From Bifidobacterium bifidum ATCC 29521 = JCM 1255 = DSM 20456 (GTDB lineage Bacteria; Actinomycetota; Actinomycetes; Actinomycetales; Bifidobacteriaceae): a DNA stretch of 64,000 bases. The translations under genes and the position numbers were made by a program. The DNA is taken from the NCBI RefSeq assembly GCF_001025135.1, contig NZ_AP012323.1, forward strand, positions 1,798,001 through 1,862,000, read 5' to 3'. This document shows, in pieces, positions 1-9,094 of this stretch. Under the pieces are notes generated by a model that was given only the letters and a program-made list of their open reading frames with translations, had not been told where the DNA came from and made no database searches. How positions within the stretch are numbered: the first letter of the stretch is position 1; each line of letters begins with the position of its first letter.

Positions 1-3000
1 CCAGCGCACGTGGCGAGCGCGATGATGATCGCGAACACCTGCACGTCGGCGCCGGTCTTGGAGATGTCGTCACCCTTATGAGTGCCGCTCTGGGTTCCGT
101 CGCCCTTGTTGTCACCGGGTGCCTGCGACTTGAGAGTCAGGCCCTTGATGGCGGCTTCAAGCGCGTCGGCCATCGCGTCGACCTTGCTCTGCTGGTCGAT
201 GGTCAGTCCGCGCTTCACGGCCTTCTTGGCCGCCTCGAACTTCGCCACCGAGTCGGCGGTGTAGCCGCTCAGGTCCGAGGGGACCTTGGCGAGCAGGTCA
301 TCGATCTTGCCGTAGTCAGCGGACTTGTAGGCAAGCTTGGCCTCGGCGGCTTCGAACGCCTCCTTGGCTTCGGTGAACTCGGCAATCCCGACTTCGCCTT
401 CACCGGCGGCGGCCAGCTTCTTCAGCGCCTTGTAGGCGTCGGAGTAGGCCTTGTAGCTGGCGTCGGTGTAATAGCCCTTGTCGTTGTCCTTGAGCTTGAT
501 GCCGTCCACGTAGTCCTTGACGCCGGTGGCGCGGGCATCCAGCTTGGCGACCGCAGCGTCGATGGCGGCGACGCGCTCGGCGAGCTCCTTGACGGTGCCG
601 GACTTGTACAGCGTGTCGAGACCCTTGACGACCGGGTCGGAGGTGGTGTCGTCCTTCGCGGCGAGCAGCTTGGAGAGCGCCTCGTAGCTGGCCGTGGTGT
701 ACTTGGACGAGTCGACCTTGCCGGCTTCGGCGACCTTCGCCTTGAGTTCGACGGTGGAGACCAGGGCCTCCTTCGCCGCCTTCATGGCGTCGATGTTCTG
801 CTGGTTGAGGCCGGCATCCCCCTTGACCTTGTCGCTCTTCGCCTTGGCGATGGCGTCGGTCAGGGCCTTGTAGCTGTCGGTGGTGTACTCGCTGCCGTTA
901 ACCTTTTCCATGTCGGCGATGGTCTCGTCGAGCACGGTGGTGTCGGGCGGCGTCGTGGTGCGCACCAGCGCGTTCTCGGCGGCGGTCAGCGCGGTCAGCG
1001 CGGCGGCCACCGAATCGGTGGTGCCGTTGACCAGCTTCGCCTTTGCGGCCTTGAGCGCGTCGGAGTACGCCTTCCACGAGTCGGCGGTGTAGTTCGCCTC
1101 CACGTAGTTGCTCTCGTGCGCGATCTGGGCCTTGAGGGCGGCGACGTTCACCAGCGCGGTCTTGGCGGTGGTGTACTCGGCGGTCTTGGTCTTGAACGTG
1201 GCCGGCTTGGTGCCGTCGGCGGCGATCAGGGTGTCGAGCGCCTCCTTAGCGGCCTTGAAAGCCGCGTAGGAGTTCGTGGTGTAGTCGGCCTCGTCGATCG
1301 TGGCGAAGCTGTCGACGGCGATCGTCGCGAGCTCACGCTGGTAGGTGGAGTCCTTCAGCGCGGCGAGAGCGTCATCGACGGCCTTCTTGAGGCTTGCGGC
1401 GTCTGCTGTGGACAGGTTGTTCGTGTCCTTCAGCGCTTCCTTGACCTCGTCGAGCGCGTCGGTGTACGCGGTGAACGTCACTGTCGTGTAGAAGTGGCCG
1501 TCGTTGGTGACGGCTGCATCCACGAGCTTGCGCAGCGCGGCGACCGCGGCAGCGTCGGCCTTGGTCTGCGCGGCGTCGATGGCGCTTTGCACGGCGCTGG
1601 CTGCGGCGTCGATCGAAGCCTTGCCGACCAGCGGGCTGCCGTACACCGCCTGGGCGGTGGCCTTGGCCTCGTCATACGCGGTCTTGGCGTTCGCGGTCCA
1701 GGCGGAAGTGTCGACGGTCGCGTCGATCTTCTCCTTGAGCGCCGCCTTGGCCGTGGTGATGTCGGCGTCGGTGTCGGCCGAGTCGAGCGTGATGAACTCG
1801 GAGATCTCGGGGATGGCGTCACCCCACGCGATCTTGACGCTGAGCAGCTGCTTGCCGTCCGGCACCTTGAACTCGTTGATCGCCTGTTCCAGCGTTCCGA
1901 ACGTCACCTCGGAGGTGGAGCGGGCGGCTGTACGAGCCGTCACACCGGAAGTGGTTCCGGTCGCCGCGTCGTACACCGTACCGGTGACGGTCGCGCCACT
2001 GGCGGCACCCGACTGCACGATGCGGAACGACTTGATGTCGCTCGGGTCATCGATCTTGTAGGTCAGGGAGCCATCGGCCGCACTCGGCTTGTACGTGGTG
2101 GTCAGGTCGCCGTCGATCATGTTGCTCGGCGCGTGGCCGCGCTCCTCGACCTTGGTGGCGGAGAACGCCGCGTTCGCCTCGGTGGAGACGTAGGCGCCCT
2201 GATTCACCATGAACTCGTTGAACGCGAGTGCACGCTGCGGGTAGTCGGCGGTGGTCAGCAGACGCAGGTAGCGCATACCGGTGCCGTTGGCGATGTCGTC
2301 CTTGCCGTAGTAGAAGACATTCGGGTAGTTGGAATCGGTCTTCTTGTTCGTGTCGCTTATGTCGCCGAACGCGGTCGTGGTGTCGGTGTCGGACACACCG
2401 TCGCCAATCTCGAACGCGTCAACCCAGGTCTTGCCATCGACGGACATCTGCACCTTGGTGTCGCGGATGTAGTCGTACTGCGTGTCCTGCGTGTAGATGC
2501 GCAGCGAGGTGATGTCGATCGGCTGACCGAGATCGAACACCGCGGTGTTGCCCCGTCGCGGCTGGCCGGCGAACTTGATGACCGTGGTCATATCGCCGTC
2601 GAACGCGTTGCCGCTTTCGCGGGTGTCGGTTCCCCAATCGGTGCGCTTCTGGATGTCGGACGAGACCAGCTTGCCGAACTTGCCGACCGTGGAAAAGCCG
2701 ACCTTGAGCTTGTCGACCGAGAAGGCCGCTCCGTCGGTGTCATTGATCACGCGCACGTAGCGGGCGGTCTTGCCCGTGAGGTTGCCCGGCTCGACAGTGG
2801 TCCAGACGAGTCCGTTGTCGGAGATCTGCAGGCTGGGGTTCGCGTTGCCGGTGTTCAGCTCGACGTCGGTCAGATCACGGATCGCCAGCAGATCGAGTCC
2901 GGCGTACTGGCCGCCGTCAAGCATCGTGTGCGATTTGTCGAACAGCTCCGCCGTATTGGCGCCCAGCGTGGCGGTGTACCCGTGCTGCGTCTTGTTCGTG

Positions 3001-5840
3001 TACACCGACTTGAGCGGATCGGCGGTCTCGGGCGGGGTCACGGTGATCTCGGCCACGCGCCACCACACGTTCTTGGCGGCGGTGTTGCGGATGCGTACGT
3101 AGCGCCCGGTCACGTTGCCGCTCACCGTGGAGGTGACGTCGTCGCTCAGGTCGCCGAGCTTGGTCCAGGTGGCCTTGTCATCGCTGACCTCGACGACGCC
3201 CTGGCTCGGACGGTCGTCGGGGCTGGAGGCATGACCGGTAATCGTGACCTCGCCGATCGGCTTGCTGGAGCCCAGATCGACGATCACGGCCGCGCCGGCC
3301 GCGATCTTGTCGCCGTTCGGGTCCTTGAGGTAGGTGATCGTGGACGGGTTGCCGTCGATCATCTGCTCCTTGGTGCTGCTGTAGGTGGCGTTGAGGTTCT
3401 CCAGCTGCACGCCGGTCGCCGTGTACGGAGCGAGAGTCTCCTTCTCGACCTTGTTGACGTCGATGCCCTTGATGCCGAGCCACAGGTCATCGCCGTTGTC
3501 GGCGGTGGCGATCAGTCGCACGCCGGTGACGCCGGTGATGTTCAGACCGGTGACTTTGATCGGCTCCTCGGAGCCCTTCGGGCGCTCGAACGTCGCATCC
3601 GGCACGTCGGTCCAGTTCTCGCCGTCCGTGGTGGTCTGCAGCTTGGAGTGGTAGAAGTGGTTCTTGCCGCCGTTGAACGCGAAGCGGATGCTCTTGAGCG
3701 TGGTGGCCTTGCTGAACTTCACGCCGACGTAGTTGCCCTTGTGCAGGTAGTTCGGGTTCTGGAACACCGTGACCGTGCTGTCTTTGCCGTCGAAGATGTC
3801 TTCGATCGAGCCGGAGGTCGGCGTGGTGAACACGTCGCTGATGTACGTCTTGGTCACGACGTTCGGGTCGGCCTCCTGCTGCACCTTGTTGGACAGGTAG
3901 GAGTCCATCGCCTTGATGAACGGCACGATGTGCTGCACGCCGACTTCGGCGTACTCGGTGTGGTTCACGTAGTAGAAGCCGTGCTTCTTGGACGCGGCGA
4001 ACGCGGACTGCGCGTCGGAGTACTCCTTGAGCGTCGAGGACGTGTCGCCGTTCAGCGCGGCCTCGATACCCGCGATGTAGGCGAGCGCGGCCTTGGTGGT
4101 GTCATCCCAGCAGTCGATCCACGGGGCGATCTGCTCGTTGGCGTCCTGCCCGGTGTAGTCCTTGCCGATGTCGCCGAGCATCTTCGCATCGCCCTTGGCG
4201 CGGTAGGTCTTGGCTGCCTTCTGCAGCGTGACGAACGCGGCCTTGATGTCGGTCAGGTCGTGGGCGGTGATGGTGCCGTCAGCCAGCTTCGCCTTGGCGG
4301 CGGTCAGTGCGGGAGCCAGGTCCACGGACTCCTGCAGCGCGGTGACGCGCGAATCCATGTTCTGGTTGATGGTGTGCTTGGACAGCTCACGCAGCGCGTT
4401 CGACGCGGCGGTCGGCACAGCGGAGTTGTGGTCGACGAACGAGAACGAATCCTGCCATGCCTGGTCGGCCTCGCTCTTGCTCCGCCAGATGTTCCACGAG
4501 TAGGTGGCGTTGCCGAAGATGCCGACCTTGCTCGGCTCGGACTGCTGCATCGGGTTGAGCACGATGCCCTGGATCTTCGACGGGTCGACGCCCGGATGCA
4601 GGAACGTGTCGTAGCCGCCCATGATCAGGTGGCTCTTCGAGTTGTCGGAGCACGGCCAGTTGATCCACATGTAGGGGCCGCGGCCGACGTTCGAGGTGAA
4701 CGTGTCGGTGAAGTTCTGCGAGACCTCGCCCCAGACGCGTCCGCCGGTCATGACGATCTGCACTTCCTTGGGGAAGTTGGCGAAGTAGCTCATGCCGTTG
4801 CCCATGTATTCCTGCGTGACGAACGGCAGCGTGGTCTTGAGGTCCGGGTAGGTCTTCTTCATTTCCTTGAGCCACGCGACCATATCGGTGAGCAGCTTGG
4901 TGTAATTGTTACCACCCACGTTCGCCGCGTCATCGGCCAGGATGGCGATCTGGCGTACGCCGACCCCGATGGTCTGCGCGAACTTGTCCTGCAGCACCTT
5001 CAGATCGGCCTGATAGTTCGCCTCGGAGTTGAACCGAATCGCGTTGTTCATGAACGGGTGCAGAGCGAACACGAAACGCGTCTTGGAGGCGTTGCCGGCA
5101 TCGGCGAGCGGCTTGATCTTGGTGTCGAGCTCGTCCTGCGTGTACAGCGTACGCCACTGCGAGTTGTGCTTCGGATCGTCCTTGGGGGCGTAGAAGTACG
5201 AGTTGAGCTTGTAGTAGCCGCCCCACTTCATCAGGTTGATGCGGTCCTGAGTGCTCCACGGGTTGCCGTAGTAGCCTTCGATGAAACCGCGGCTGACCAC
5301 ATCGGCGTAGTCAGTGACGGTGAAGTTGCGGATCGTCAGGCTATCGATCTGGCCGAGCACCTGGTACAGGGTGGTCAGGCCGTAGAAGCTGGCGTCGGTG
5401 TCTTTGCCGAGCACGGAGATCGTGCCGTTGTCGGACTTGAGGAAGTATGAGTCGGTCTTGTCGAAGATGGCGGAATCCGGGCTGTACTTGCTTTCGATGG
5501 CAGTCTCGGCCTTGCCATCGGAACCGTTCACGCCCACATAGACGTTGGTCTTGCCGCTGACTGCGGCGTCGGATTCGGTGACGTTCAGGTTCTTGAGCGC
5601 CGCCACTTCGTCCAGTCGGTCCTGGGTGGCTTCATCGATGTCATCGTCATAGATGACGTTGATGTCGCGAAGAATGTACTGTCCGCTGTCATAACGGATC
5701 GAATGCGGCTTGGGGTACAGCGTGTATTCGGTCGCCGCCGTATCGCCGCCTGCCGCGTACGCCGTCTGCACGCCGATGGCCACTGCCGGGCTCAACGACA
5801 GAGCCGCGGCAAGCAGGCCTCCTAATGCCTTACTGCGCAT
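1..5840 (-). CDS. Cell-wall-anchored GH84 beta-N-acetylglucosaminidase with CBM32-like and FIVAR domains (3' end outside window)
   Basis: Secreted surface enzyme predicted to release beta-linked N-acetylglucosamine from host glycans such as mucin. Translation from 5840 gives a signal peptide (MRSKALGGLLAAALSLSPAV, cleavage near residue 29 after AYA), a GH20b-like N-terminal domain, then a GH84 catalytic domain around residues 185-480. The catalytic pair reads ILADDAAN with Asp303-Asp304. Three discoidin (F5/8C, CBM32-like) modules follow at about 660-800, 813-943 and 1050-1200, then a run of FIVAR helical repeats at about 1355-1905. The sorting motif ISKTGAD (an LPXTG variant) and the start of the membrane anchor are the last residues before the window edge, so only a few residues are missing. 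An AAAGGA site lies 8 bases before the ATG. The opposite strand is open for long stretches but codes for nothing recognisable. The family call is firm; the substrate is inferred. Confidence 0.93.
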   Translation of the reverse strand, partial: MRSKALGGLLAAALSLSPAVAIGVQTAYAAGGDTAATEYTLYPKPHSIRYDSGQYILRDINVIYDDDIDEATQDRLDEVAALKNLNVTESDAAVSGKTNVYVGVNGSDGKAETAIESKYSPDSAIFDKTDSYFLKSDNGTISVLGKDTDASFYGLTTLYQVLGQIDSLTIRNFTVTDYADVVSRGFIEGYYGNPWSTQDRINLMKWGGYYKLNSYFYAPKDDPKHNSQWRTLYTQDELDTKIKPLADAGNASKTRFVFALHPFMNNAIRFNSEANYQADLKVLQDKFAQTIGVGVRQIAILADDAANVGGNNYTKLLTDMVAWLKEMKKTYPDLKTTLPFVTQEYMGNGMSYFANFPKEVQIVMTGGRVWGEVSQNFTDTFTSNVGRGPYMWINWPCSDNSKSHLIMGGYDTFLHPGVDPSKIQGIVLNPMQQSEPSKVGIFGNATYSWNIWRSKSEADQAWQDSFSFVDHNSAVPTAASNALRELSKHTINQNMDSRVTALQESVDLAPALTAAKAKLADGTITAHDLTDIKAAFVTLQKAAKTYRAKGDAKMLGDIGKDYTGQDANEQIAPWIDCWDDTTKAALAYIAGIEAALNGDTSSTLKEYSDAQSAFAASKKHGFYYVNHTEYAEVGVQHIVPFIKAMDSYLSNKVQQEADPNVVTKTYISDVFTTPTSGSIEDIFDGKDSTVTVFQNPNYLHKGNYVGVKFSKATTLKSIRFAFNGGKNHFYHSKLQTTTDGENWTDVPDATFERPKGSEEPIKVTGLNITGVTGVRLIATADNGDDLWLGIKGIDVNKVEKETLAPYTATGVQLENLNATYSSTKEQMIDGNPSTITYLKDPNGDKIAAGAAVIVDLGSSKPIGEVTITGHASSPDDRPSQGVVEVSDDKATWTKLGDLSDDVTSTVSGNVTGRYVRIRNTAAKNVWWRVAEITVTPPETADPLKSVYTNKTQHGYTATLGANTAELFDKSHTMLDGGQYAGLDLLAIRDLTDVELNTGNANPSLQISDNGLVWTTVEPGNLTGKTARYVRVINDTDGAAFSVDKLKVGFSTVGKFGKLVSSDIQKRTDWGTDTRESGNAFDGDMTTVIKFAGQPRRGNTAVFDLGQPIDITSLRIYTQDTQYDYIRDTKVQMSVDGKTWVDAFEIGDGVSDTDTTTAFGDISDTNKKTDSNYPNVFYYGKDDIANGTGMRYLRLLTTADYPQRALAFNEFMVNQGAYVSTEANAAFSATKVEERGHAPSNMIDGDLTTTYKPSAADGSLTYKIDDPSDIKSFRIVQSGAASGATVTGTVYDAATGTTSGVTARTAARSTSEVTFGTLEQAINEFKVPDGKQLLSVKIAWGDAIPEISEFITLDSADTDADITTAKAALKEKIDATVDTSAWTANAKTAYDEAKATAQAVYGSPLVGKASIDAAASAVQSAIDAAQTKADAAAVAALRKLVDAAVTNDGHFYTTVTFTAYTDALDEVKEALKDTNNLSTADAASLKKAVDDALAALKDSTYQRELATIAVDSFATIDEADYTTNSYAAFKAAKEALDTLIAADGTKPATFKTKTAEYTTAKTALVNVAALKAQIAHESNYVEANYTADSWKAYSDALKAAKAKLVNGTTDSVAAALTALTAAENALVRTTTPPDTTVLDETIADMEKVNGSEYTTDSYKALTDAIAKAKSDKVKGDAGLNQQNIDAMKAAKEALVSTVELKAKVAEAGKVDSSKYTTASYEALSKLLAAKDDTTSDPVVKGLDTLYKSGTVKELAERVAAIDAAVAKLDARATGVKDYVDGIKLKDNDKGYYTDASYKAYSDAYKALKKLAAAGEGEVGIAEFTEAKEAFEAAEAKLAYKSADYGKIDDLLAKVPSDLSGYTADSVAKFEAAKKAVKRGLTIDQQSKVDAMADALEAAIKGLTLKSQAPGDNKGDGTQSGTHKGDDISKTGADVQVFAIIIALATCA

Positions 5841-6070
5841 ACTGGGGTTCCTTTCCTTGTCCGGCACTGGGGACGCGCCGGCTGAATCTCTCATCATTGA
5901 ATTATTCGTCACCATGCTGCTTTGCATCATCGTGACACGGGGACTCGTGTGAGTTCATCATTGGTCAGTATTCAGTATATATAATTAACAAAATATCGCG
6001 ACGTTTTCGGTCGTGTCGCAGCCCATCGGCGATTCATGGCCGTGACACGGCGTGCGTTACTGTTGTTGTC

Positions 6071-7150
6071 ATGACCATCACCGTATCGACAGACGGAAGC
6101 GCCCTGGGCAATCCGAACGGCCCAATGGGCTGGGCCTGGGCCGACCACGAACTCAACATGGCACATTCCGGCGGCCATGAGCACGGCGGCGACTGCGATG
6201 CCGGCGGCGCCACGAACGGCACGAATCAGATCGGCGAATTGTGCGCAGTGCTGGAGGCGCTGCGCGCACATCCCGGCGCGGAGCCGCTGGTCATCGAGAC
6301 CGACTCGCAGTATGCCATCAACTGTTCCACCAAGTGGGTGCACGGGTGGAAGAAGAACGGCTGGAAGAACTCGCAGAAGAAGCCTGTAAAGAACGCGGCG
6401 CTCATCAGGGCGATCGACGCCGAGCTGTCGCGCCGCGCCGGCTCGGTGAAGTTCGTGTGGGTCAAAGGGCACGCGGGCAACGCCGGCAACGAGAAGGTGG
6501 ACGACCTGGCTCGCACGTATGCCGGCGACTGCCGCAGCGGCGTGCAGGAGGGATATCTGCCGAAGGAGGGATGGCAGTCGCTGCTGGCTTCGGAGTATGC
6601 CAAGGGAACCGACGTGCCGGAGGATGCGCAGATGCTGCTGGACGGCAAGATTTCCACGCAGGAGTACCATCTCGGGCGAGGCGGGGAATCGGGTGAAGCG
6701 GGAGCCGAGCACGAATCGGACGGCGACAACGTCGCAAAGCGAATCCGCAAGCCATCGTTGGCGGAGCTGCTTGCCGAACCTGAAGGCGTGCCCGACTACG
6801 GCGAGACCCAGTCGGACACATCATCCACCACTGCGATGTCAACTCCTACTGTTCCTATGACGACCGAATCGGACGCGACCGTCGCACTGTCATCGAATTC
6901 GGCACAGGCCGAGGACACACAGTCCGGTAGCTCCACACGCTCTGTGGCCGAACCTGCGGCGCCGCGGCTCTCACCGACCGCCCTCACCGCGTCGGGCACG
7001 CTGCGCTTTACTCCCCCGCCATCCACCAGCCCGACATATGACGGACGGCCGCGCATCATCCACGGACTGGTTCGCGTGGACGGATATGTGAACGGCGACG
7101 GCACCATCACCCTCAACAATGCCGCGTTCTATACGGACAAGCAGGGATAG
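6071..7150 (+). CDS. rnhA: Ribonuclease HI with long C-terminal extension
   Basis: Cleaves the RNA strand of RNA-DNA hybrids. The first 150 residues are a standard RNase HI fold with the acidic active site visible: Asp8 (STDGS), Glu56 (GELCAVLE), Asp78 (ETDSQYAIN) and Asp144 (NEKVDDLAR), plus His134 in the flexible loop. The family is usually about 155 residues; this protein is 359. The extra 200 residues are a Ser/Thr/Pro-rich, probably disordered linker, then a short conserved-looking tail (GRPRIIHGLVRVDGYV). No clear Shine-Dalgarno sequence precedes the ATG, so the message may be leaderless or weakly initiated. It diverges from the GH84 gene across a 230-base AT-rich gap. Confidence 0.92.
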   Translation: MTITVSTDGSALGNPNGPMGWAWADHELNMAHSGGHEHGGDCDAGGATNGTNQIGELCAVLEALRAHPGAEPLVIETDSQYAINCSTKWVHGWKKNGWKNSQKKPVKNAALIRAIDAELSRRAGSVKFVWVKGHAGNAGNEKVDDLARTYAGDCRSGVQEGYLPKEGWQSLLASEYAKGTDVPEDAQMLLDGKISTQEYHLGRGGESGEAGAEHESDGDNVAKRIRKPSLAELLAEPEGVPDYGETQSDTSSTTAMSTPTVPMTTESDATVALSSNSAQAEDTQSGSSTRSVAEPAAPRLSPTALTASGTLRFTPPPSTSPTYDGRPRIIHGLVRVDGYVNGDGTITLNNAAFYTDKQG

Positions 7151-7299
7151 CAGCCGAATGGCGGCGGTTCTCCTCCCAAAACCCGGACGAACGGCGGTGA
7201 CGTTCCACGAACCGGATACTATAGAGGTGGACTTCAATCCCAAAGTTTGAAGCATGTTTCCCTCCAAGGGGAATGCACGGACATTTCAAGGAGTACATG

Positions 7300-7998
7300 A
7301 TGGACAAGGCACAGCAGGATGCACTGAAGAAGGCGGCCGGCATCGAAGCCGCCAAGCTGATCGAGAACGGCATGATCGCCGGTCTCGGAACCGGTTCGAC
7401 CGTGCGTTTCCTGGTCGATGAGCTCGGCCGCCGCGTCAAGGAGGAGGGCCTGCAGTTCACCGGCGTGACGACCTCCCGTCGCACGCAGGAGCAGGCCGAA
7501 GGTTACGGCATCAAGATCGTGGACATCGATGATGTGGATCATATCGACATCACCATCGACGGCGCCGACGAGGTGGACAAGAACTTCAACGGCATCAAGG
7601 GCGGCGGCGCCGCACTGCTGTGGGAGAAGATCGTGGCCACGAACTCCAACAAAATCGTGTGGATCGTGGACGAGTCCAAGGTCGTCGACACCATCGGCAA
7701 GTTCCCGCTGCCGGTCGAGGTGATTCCGTTCGGCGCCGGCCACGTCATCAAGCAGTTCGAGGCCAAGAACTACAAGCCGGTGCTGCGCCTCGACGCCGAC
7801 GGCAAGGAAGTGCGCACCGACGAGAACAACTTCGTCGTGGACCTGCATCTTGAGCGCATCGACCACCCGCAGGATCTCGCCGAGGACCTGATCAACACGG
7901 TCGGCGTCGTCGAGCACGGCCTGTTCCTCAACATGGTCGACAAGGTCATCGTCGGCGACCCCAACGGCCCACGCGTAATGACCAACGGCAACAAGTGA
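7300..7998 (+). CDS. rpiA: Ribose-5-phosphate isomerase A
   Basis: Interconverts ribose-5-phosphate and ribulose-5-phosphate, linking pentose supply to the bifid shunt and nucleotide synthesis. Family motifs are all present: GLGTGSTVRF (phosphate loop), TTSRRT, IDGADEVD, KGGGAALLWEKI with the catalytic Glu region, and DESKVV. The protein is 232 residues, close to the usual 220. The ATG at 7300 is preferred because AAGGAG lies 6 bases upstream; the ATGs at 7273 and 7297 are in frame but worse placed. A strong two-way terminator follows at 8108. Confidence 0.96.
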   Translation: MDKAQQDALKKAAGIEAAKLIENGMIAGLGTGSTVRFLVDELGRRVKEEGLQFTGVTTSRRTQEQAEGYGIKIVDIDDVDHIDITIDGADEVDKNFNGIKGGGAALLWEKIVATNSNKIVWIVDESKVVDTIGKFPLPVEVIPFGAGHVIKQFEAKNYKPVLRLDADGKEVRTDENNFVVDLHLERIDHPQDLAEDLINTVGVVEHGLFLNMVDKVIVGDPNGPRVMTNGNK

Positions 7999-8107
7999 CC
8001 TAACGCGGCGAATCGCCGCCTCAATCCCGGCGCCGGCAGCCCCCCCCCATCGGAGTCTGCCGGCGCTGTCATATCCAGTTCGCTTCCGCCAGCGGGGACG
8101 AGAATGT

Positions 8108-8142
8108 AAAAGCCCCGCGGCCGACAGGGTCGCGGGGCTTTG
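8108..8142. terminator. Bidirectional terminator between rpiA and the bS22 gene
   Basis: A perfect 11-base stem (AAAGCCCCGCG with its complement) flanked by A on one side and T on the other. It lies between the convergent rpiA and bS22 genes and can end both transcripts. A second GC-rich inverted repeat lies just upstream, around 8030-8068. Confidence 0.8.
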
Positions 8143-8165
8143 TGTGCGCGCTTGCGAGCGAACGA

Positions 8166-8255
8166 CTACTTGCGCTGGTGGCGAGTCTTACGCAGCATCT
8201 TGCGGTGCTTCTTCTTGCTCATCCGCTTGCGGCGCTTCTTGATGACCGAACCCAT
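8166..8255 (-). CDS. Small ribosomal subunit protein bS22 (AURKAIP1/COX24-domain mini-protein)
   Basis: A 29-residue, extremely basic protein, MGSVIKKRRKRMSKKKHRKM followed by LRKTRHQRK. It matches the actinobacterial protein often annotated as an AURKAIP1/COX24 domain protein and identified as ribosomal protein bS22 in mycobacterial ribosomes. GGGAGG sits 7 bases upstream of the ATG at 8255. The gene is single, with its own terminator at 8108-8142. It is short enough to be missed by most gene callers. The start codon and length are unambiguous. Confidence 0.9.
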   Translation of the reverse strand: MGSVIKKRRKRMSKKKHRKMLRKTRHQRK

Positions 8256-8379
8256 CGTCAGCCTCCCTTAGTACGTTAAAGATTGCAACTTGCCCAATAG
8301 TACACGTATTGAGGGACTTACGCATCCGCGCGTTCCATTTCCGCCATGAATCCGCAAATCACCCCGAATTATCACGAAA

Positions 8380-9009
8380 TCACAGCGGGAACGGCTCGTA
8401 GAACCGCAGCACGGATTCCTTGGAGCCGGTCACCTCGAACACGGCGGTATCGTTCTGCCACAACGCCGTCGCGGTCTTGCCATCCTTACTGTCGGCCCTC
8501 ACCGTGTAGCTGCCGGTGCTCTTGCCCGACACCTTGACGTCCCCGGACTTCAGCTCCTTGCCGGTCAGGTTCTTCGCCAGCTCGTCGTACTGCTTCTTCA
8601 CGGTGTCGGAGTCCGACCATTGCGCGACGATGACGGTCACGTCCTTCGCCGACTTGCCCGTGGAGTACGTGAGCGTGTACTCCTCCAGCGGCGACGCGGA
8701 CTTCCAGGTCTCGCTGGCGCCCGCCTTGGTGCGCGCGTAGTTGAGCACGCTGTCCGGCATCGCCTTGAGCAGTTCGGATGCGTCATCCGGCAGCGCGGTG
8801 GCCTTGATGCTCGGCTTGGTAGGCTCGGTGGCGGTCTGCTGCTGCACCTTCGTCACTTCGTCCGTCTTGTTCAATGCCCAACCGGGCCATACGAACGCGG
8901 ACAGCAGCGCAAGCACGACGACCAGCGCGGCGACGATCATCACGACGATCAGCTTGCCGCGCGATGCGGAACTACCGTGCGGATAGGAAGGGGATTGAGT
9001 CTTTGCCAT
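8380..9009 (-). CDS. Membrane-anchored protein of unknown function
   Basis: A 209-residue protein with a short cytoplasmic N-terminus, one transmembrane helix at about residues 20-44 (LIVVMIVAALVVVLALLSAF) and an extracytoplasmic domain of about 160 residues rich in Lys, Asp, Ser and Thr. No cysteine lipobox and no catalytic motif are visible. The start at 9009 has only a weak GAGAGA site. It is divergent from radA with an 85-base gap. I do not recognise the family; a solute- or cell-envelope-associated domain is possible but unsupported. Confidence 0.8.
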   Translation of the reverse strand: MAKTQSPSYPHGSSASRGKLIVVMIVAALVVVLALLSAFVWPGWALNKTDEVTKVQQQTATEPTKPSIKATALPDDASELLKAMPDSVLNYARTKAGASETWKSASPLEEYTLTYSTGKSAKDVTVIVAQWSDSDTVKKQYDELAKNLTGKELKSGDVKVSGKSTGSYTVRADSKDGKTATALWQNDTAVFEVTGSKESVLRFYEPFPL

Positions 9010-9094
9010 GCTGTGATTCTCTCACGCGCATACGACGCAACGGCATCGTTTCGCCGGCGACGTCGGCGTGCCGCTTTGTGCTAAGGTCTGCGGT

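Noticed and set aside
78..5450. A 1790-codon open frame on the plus strand
   Set aside because: It is the mirror of the GH84 gene. Its translation is repetitive Leu/Val/Gly/Arg/Asp-rich sequence with no domain, signal peptide or ribosome-binding site, which is usual opposite a high-GC gene.
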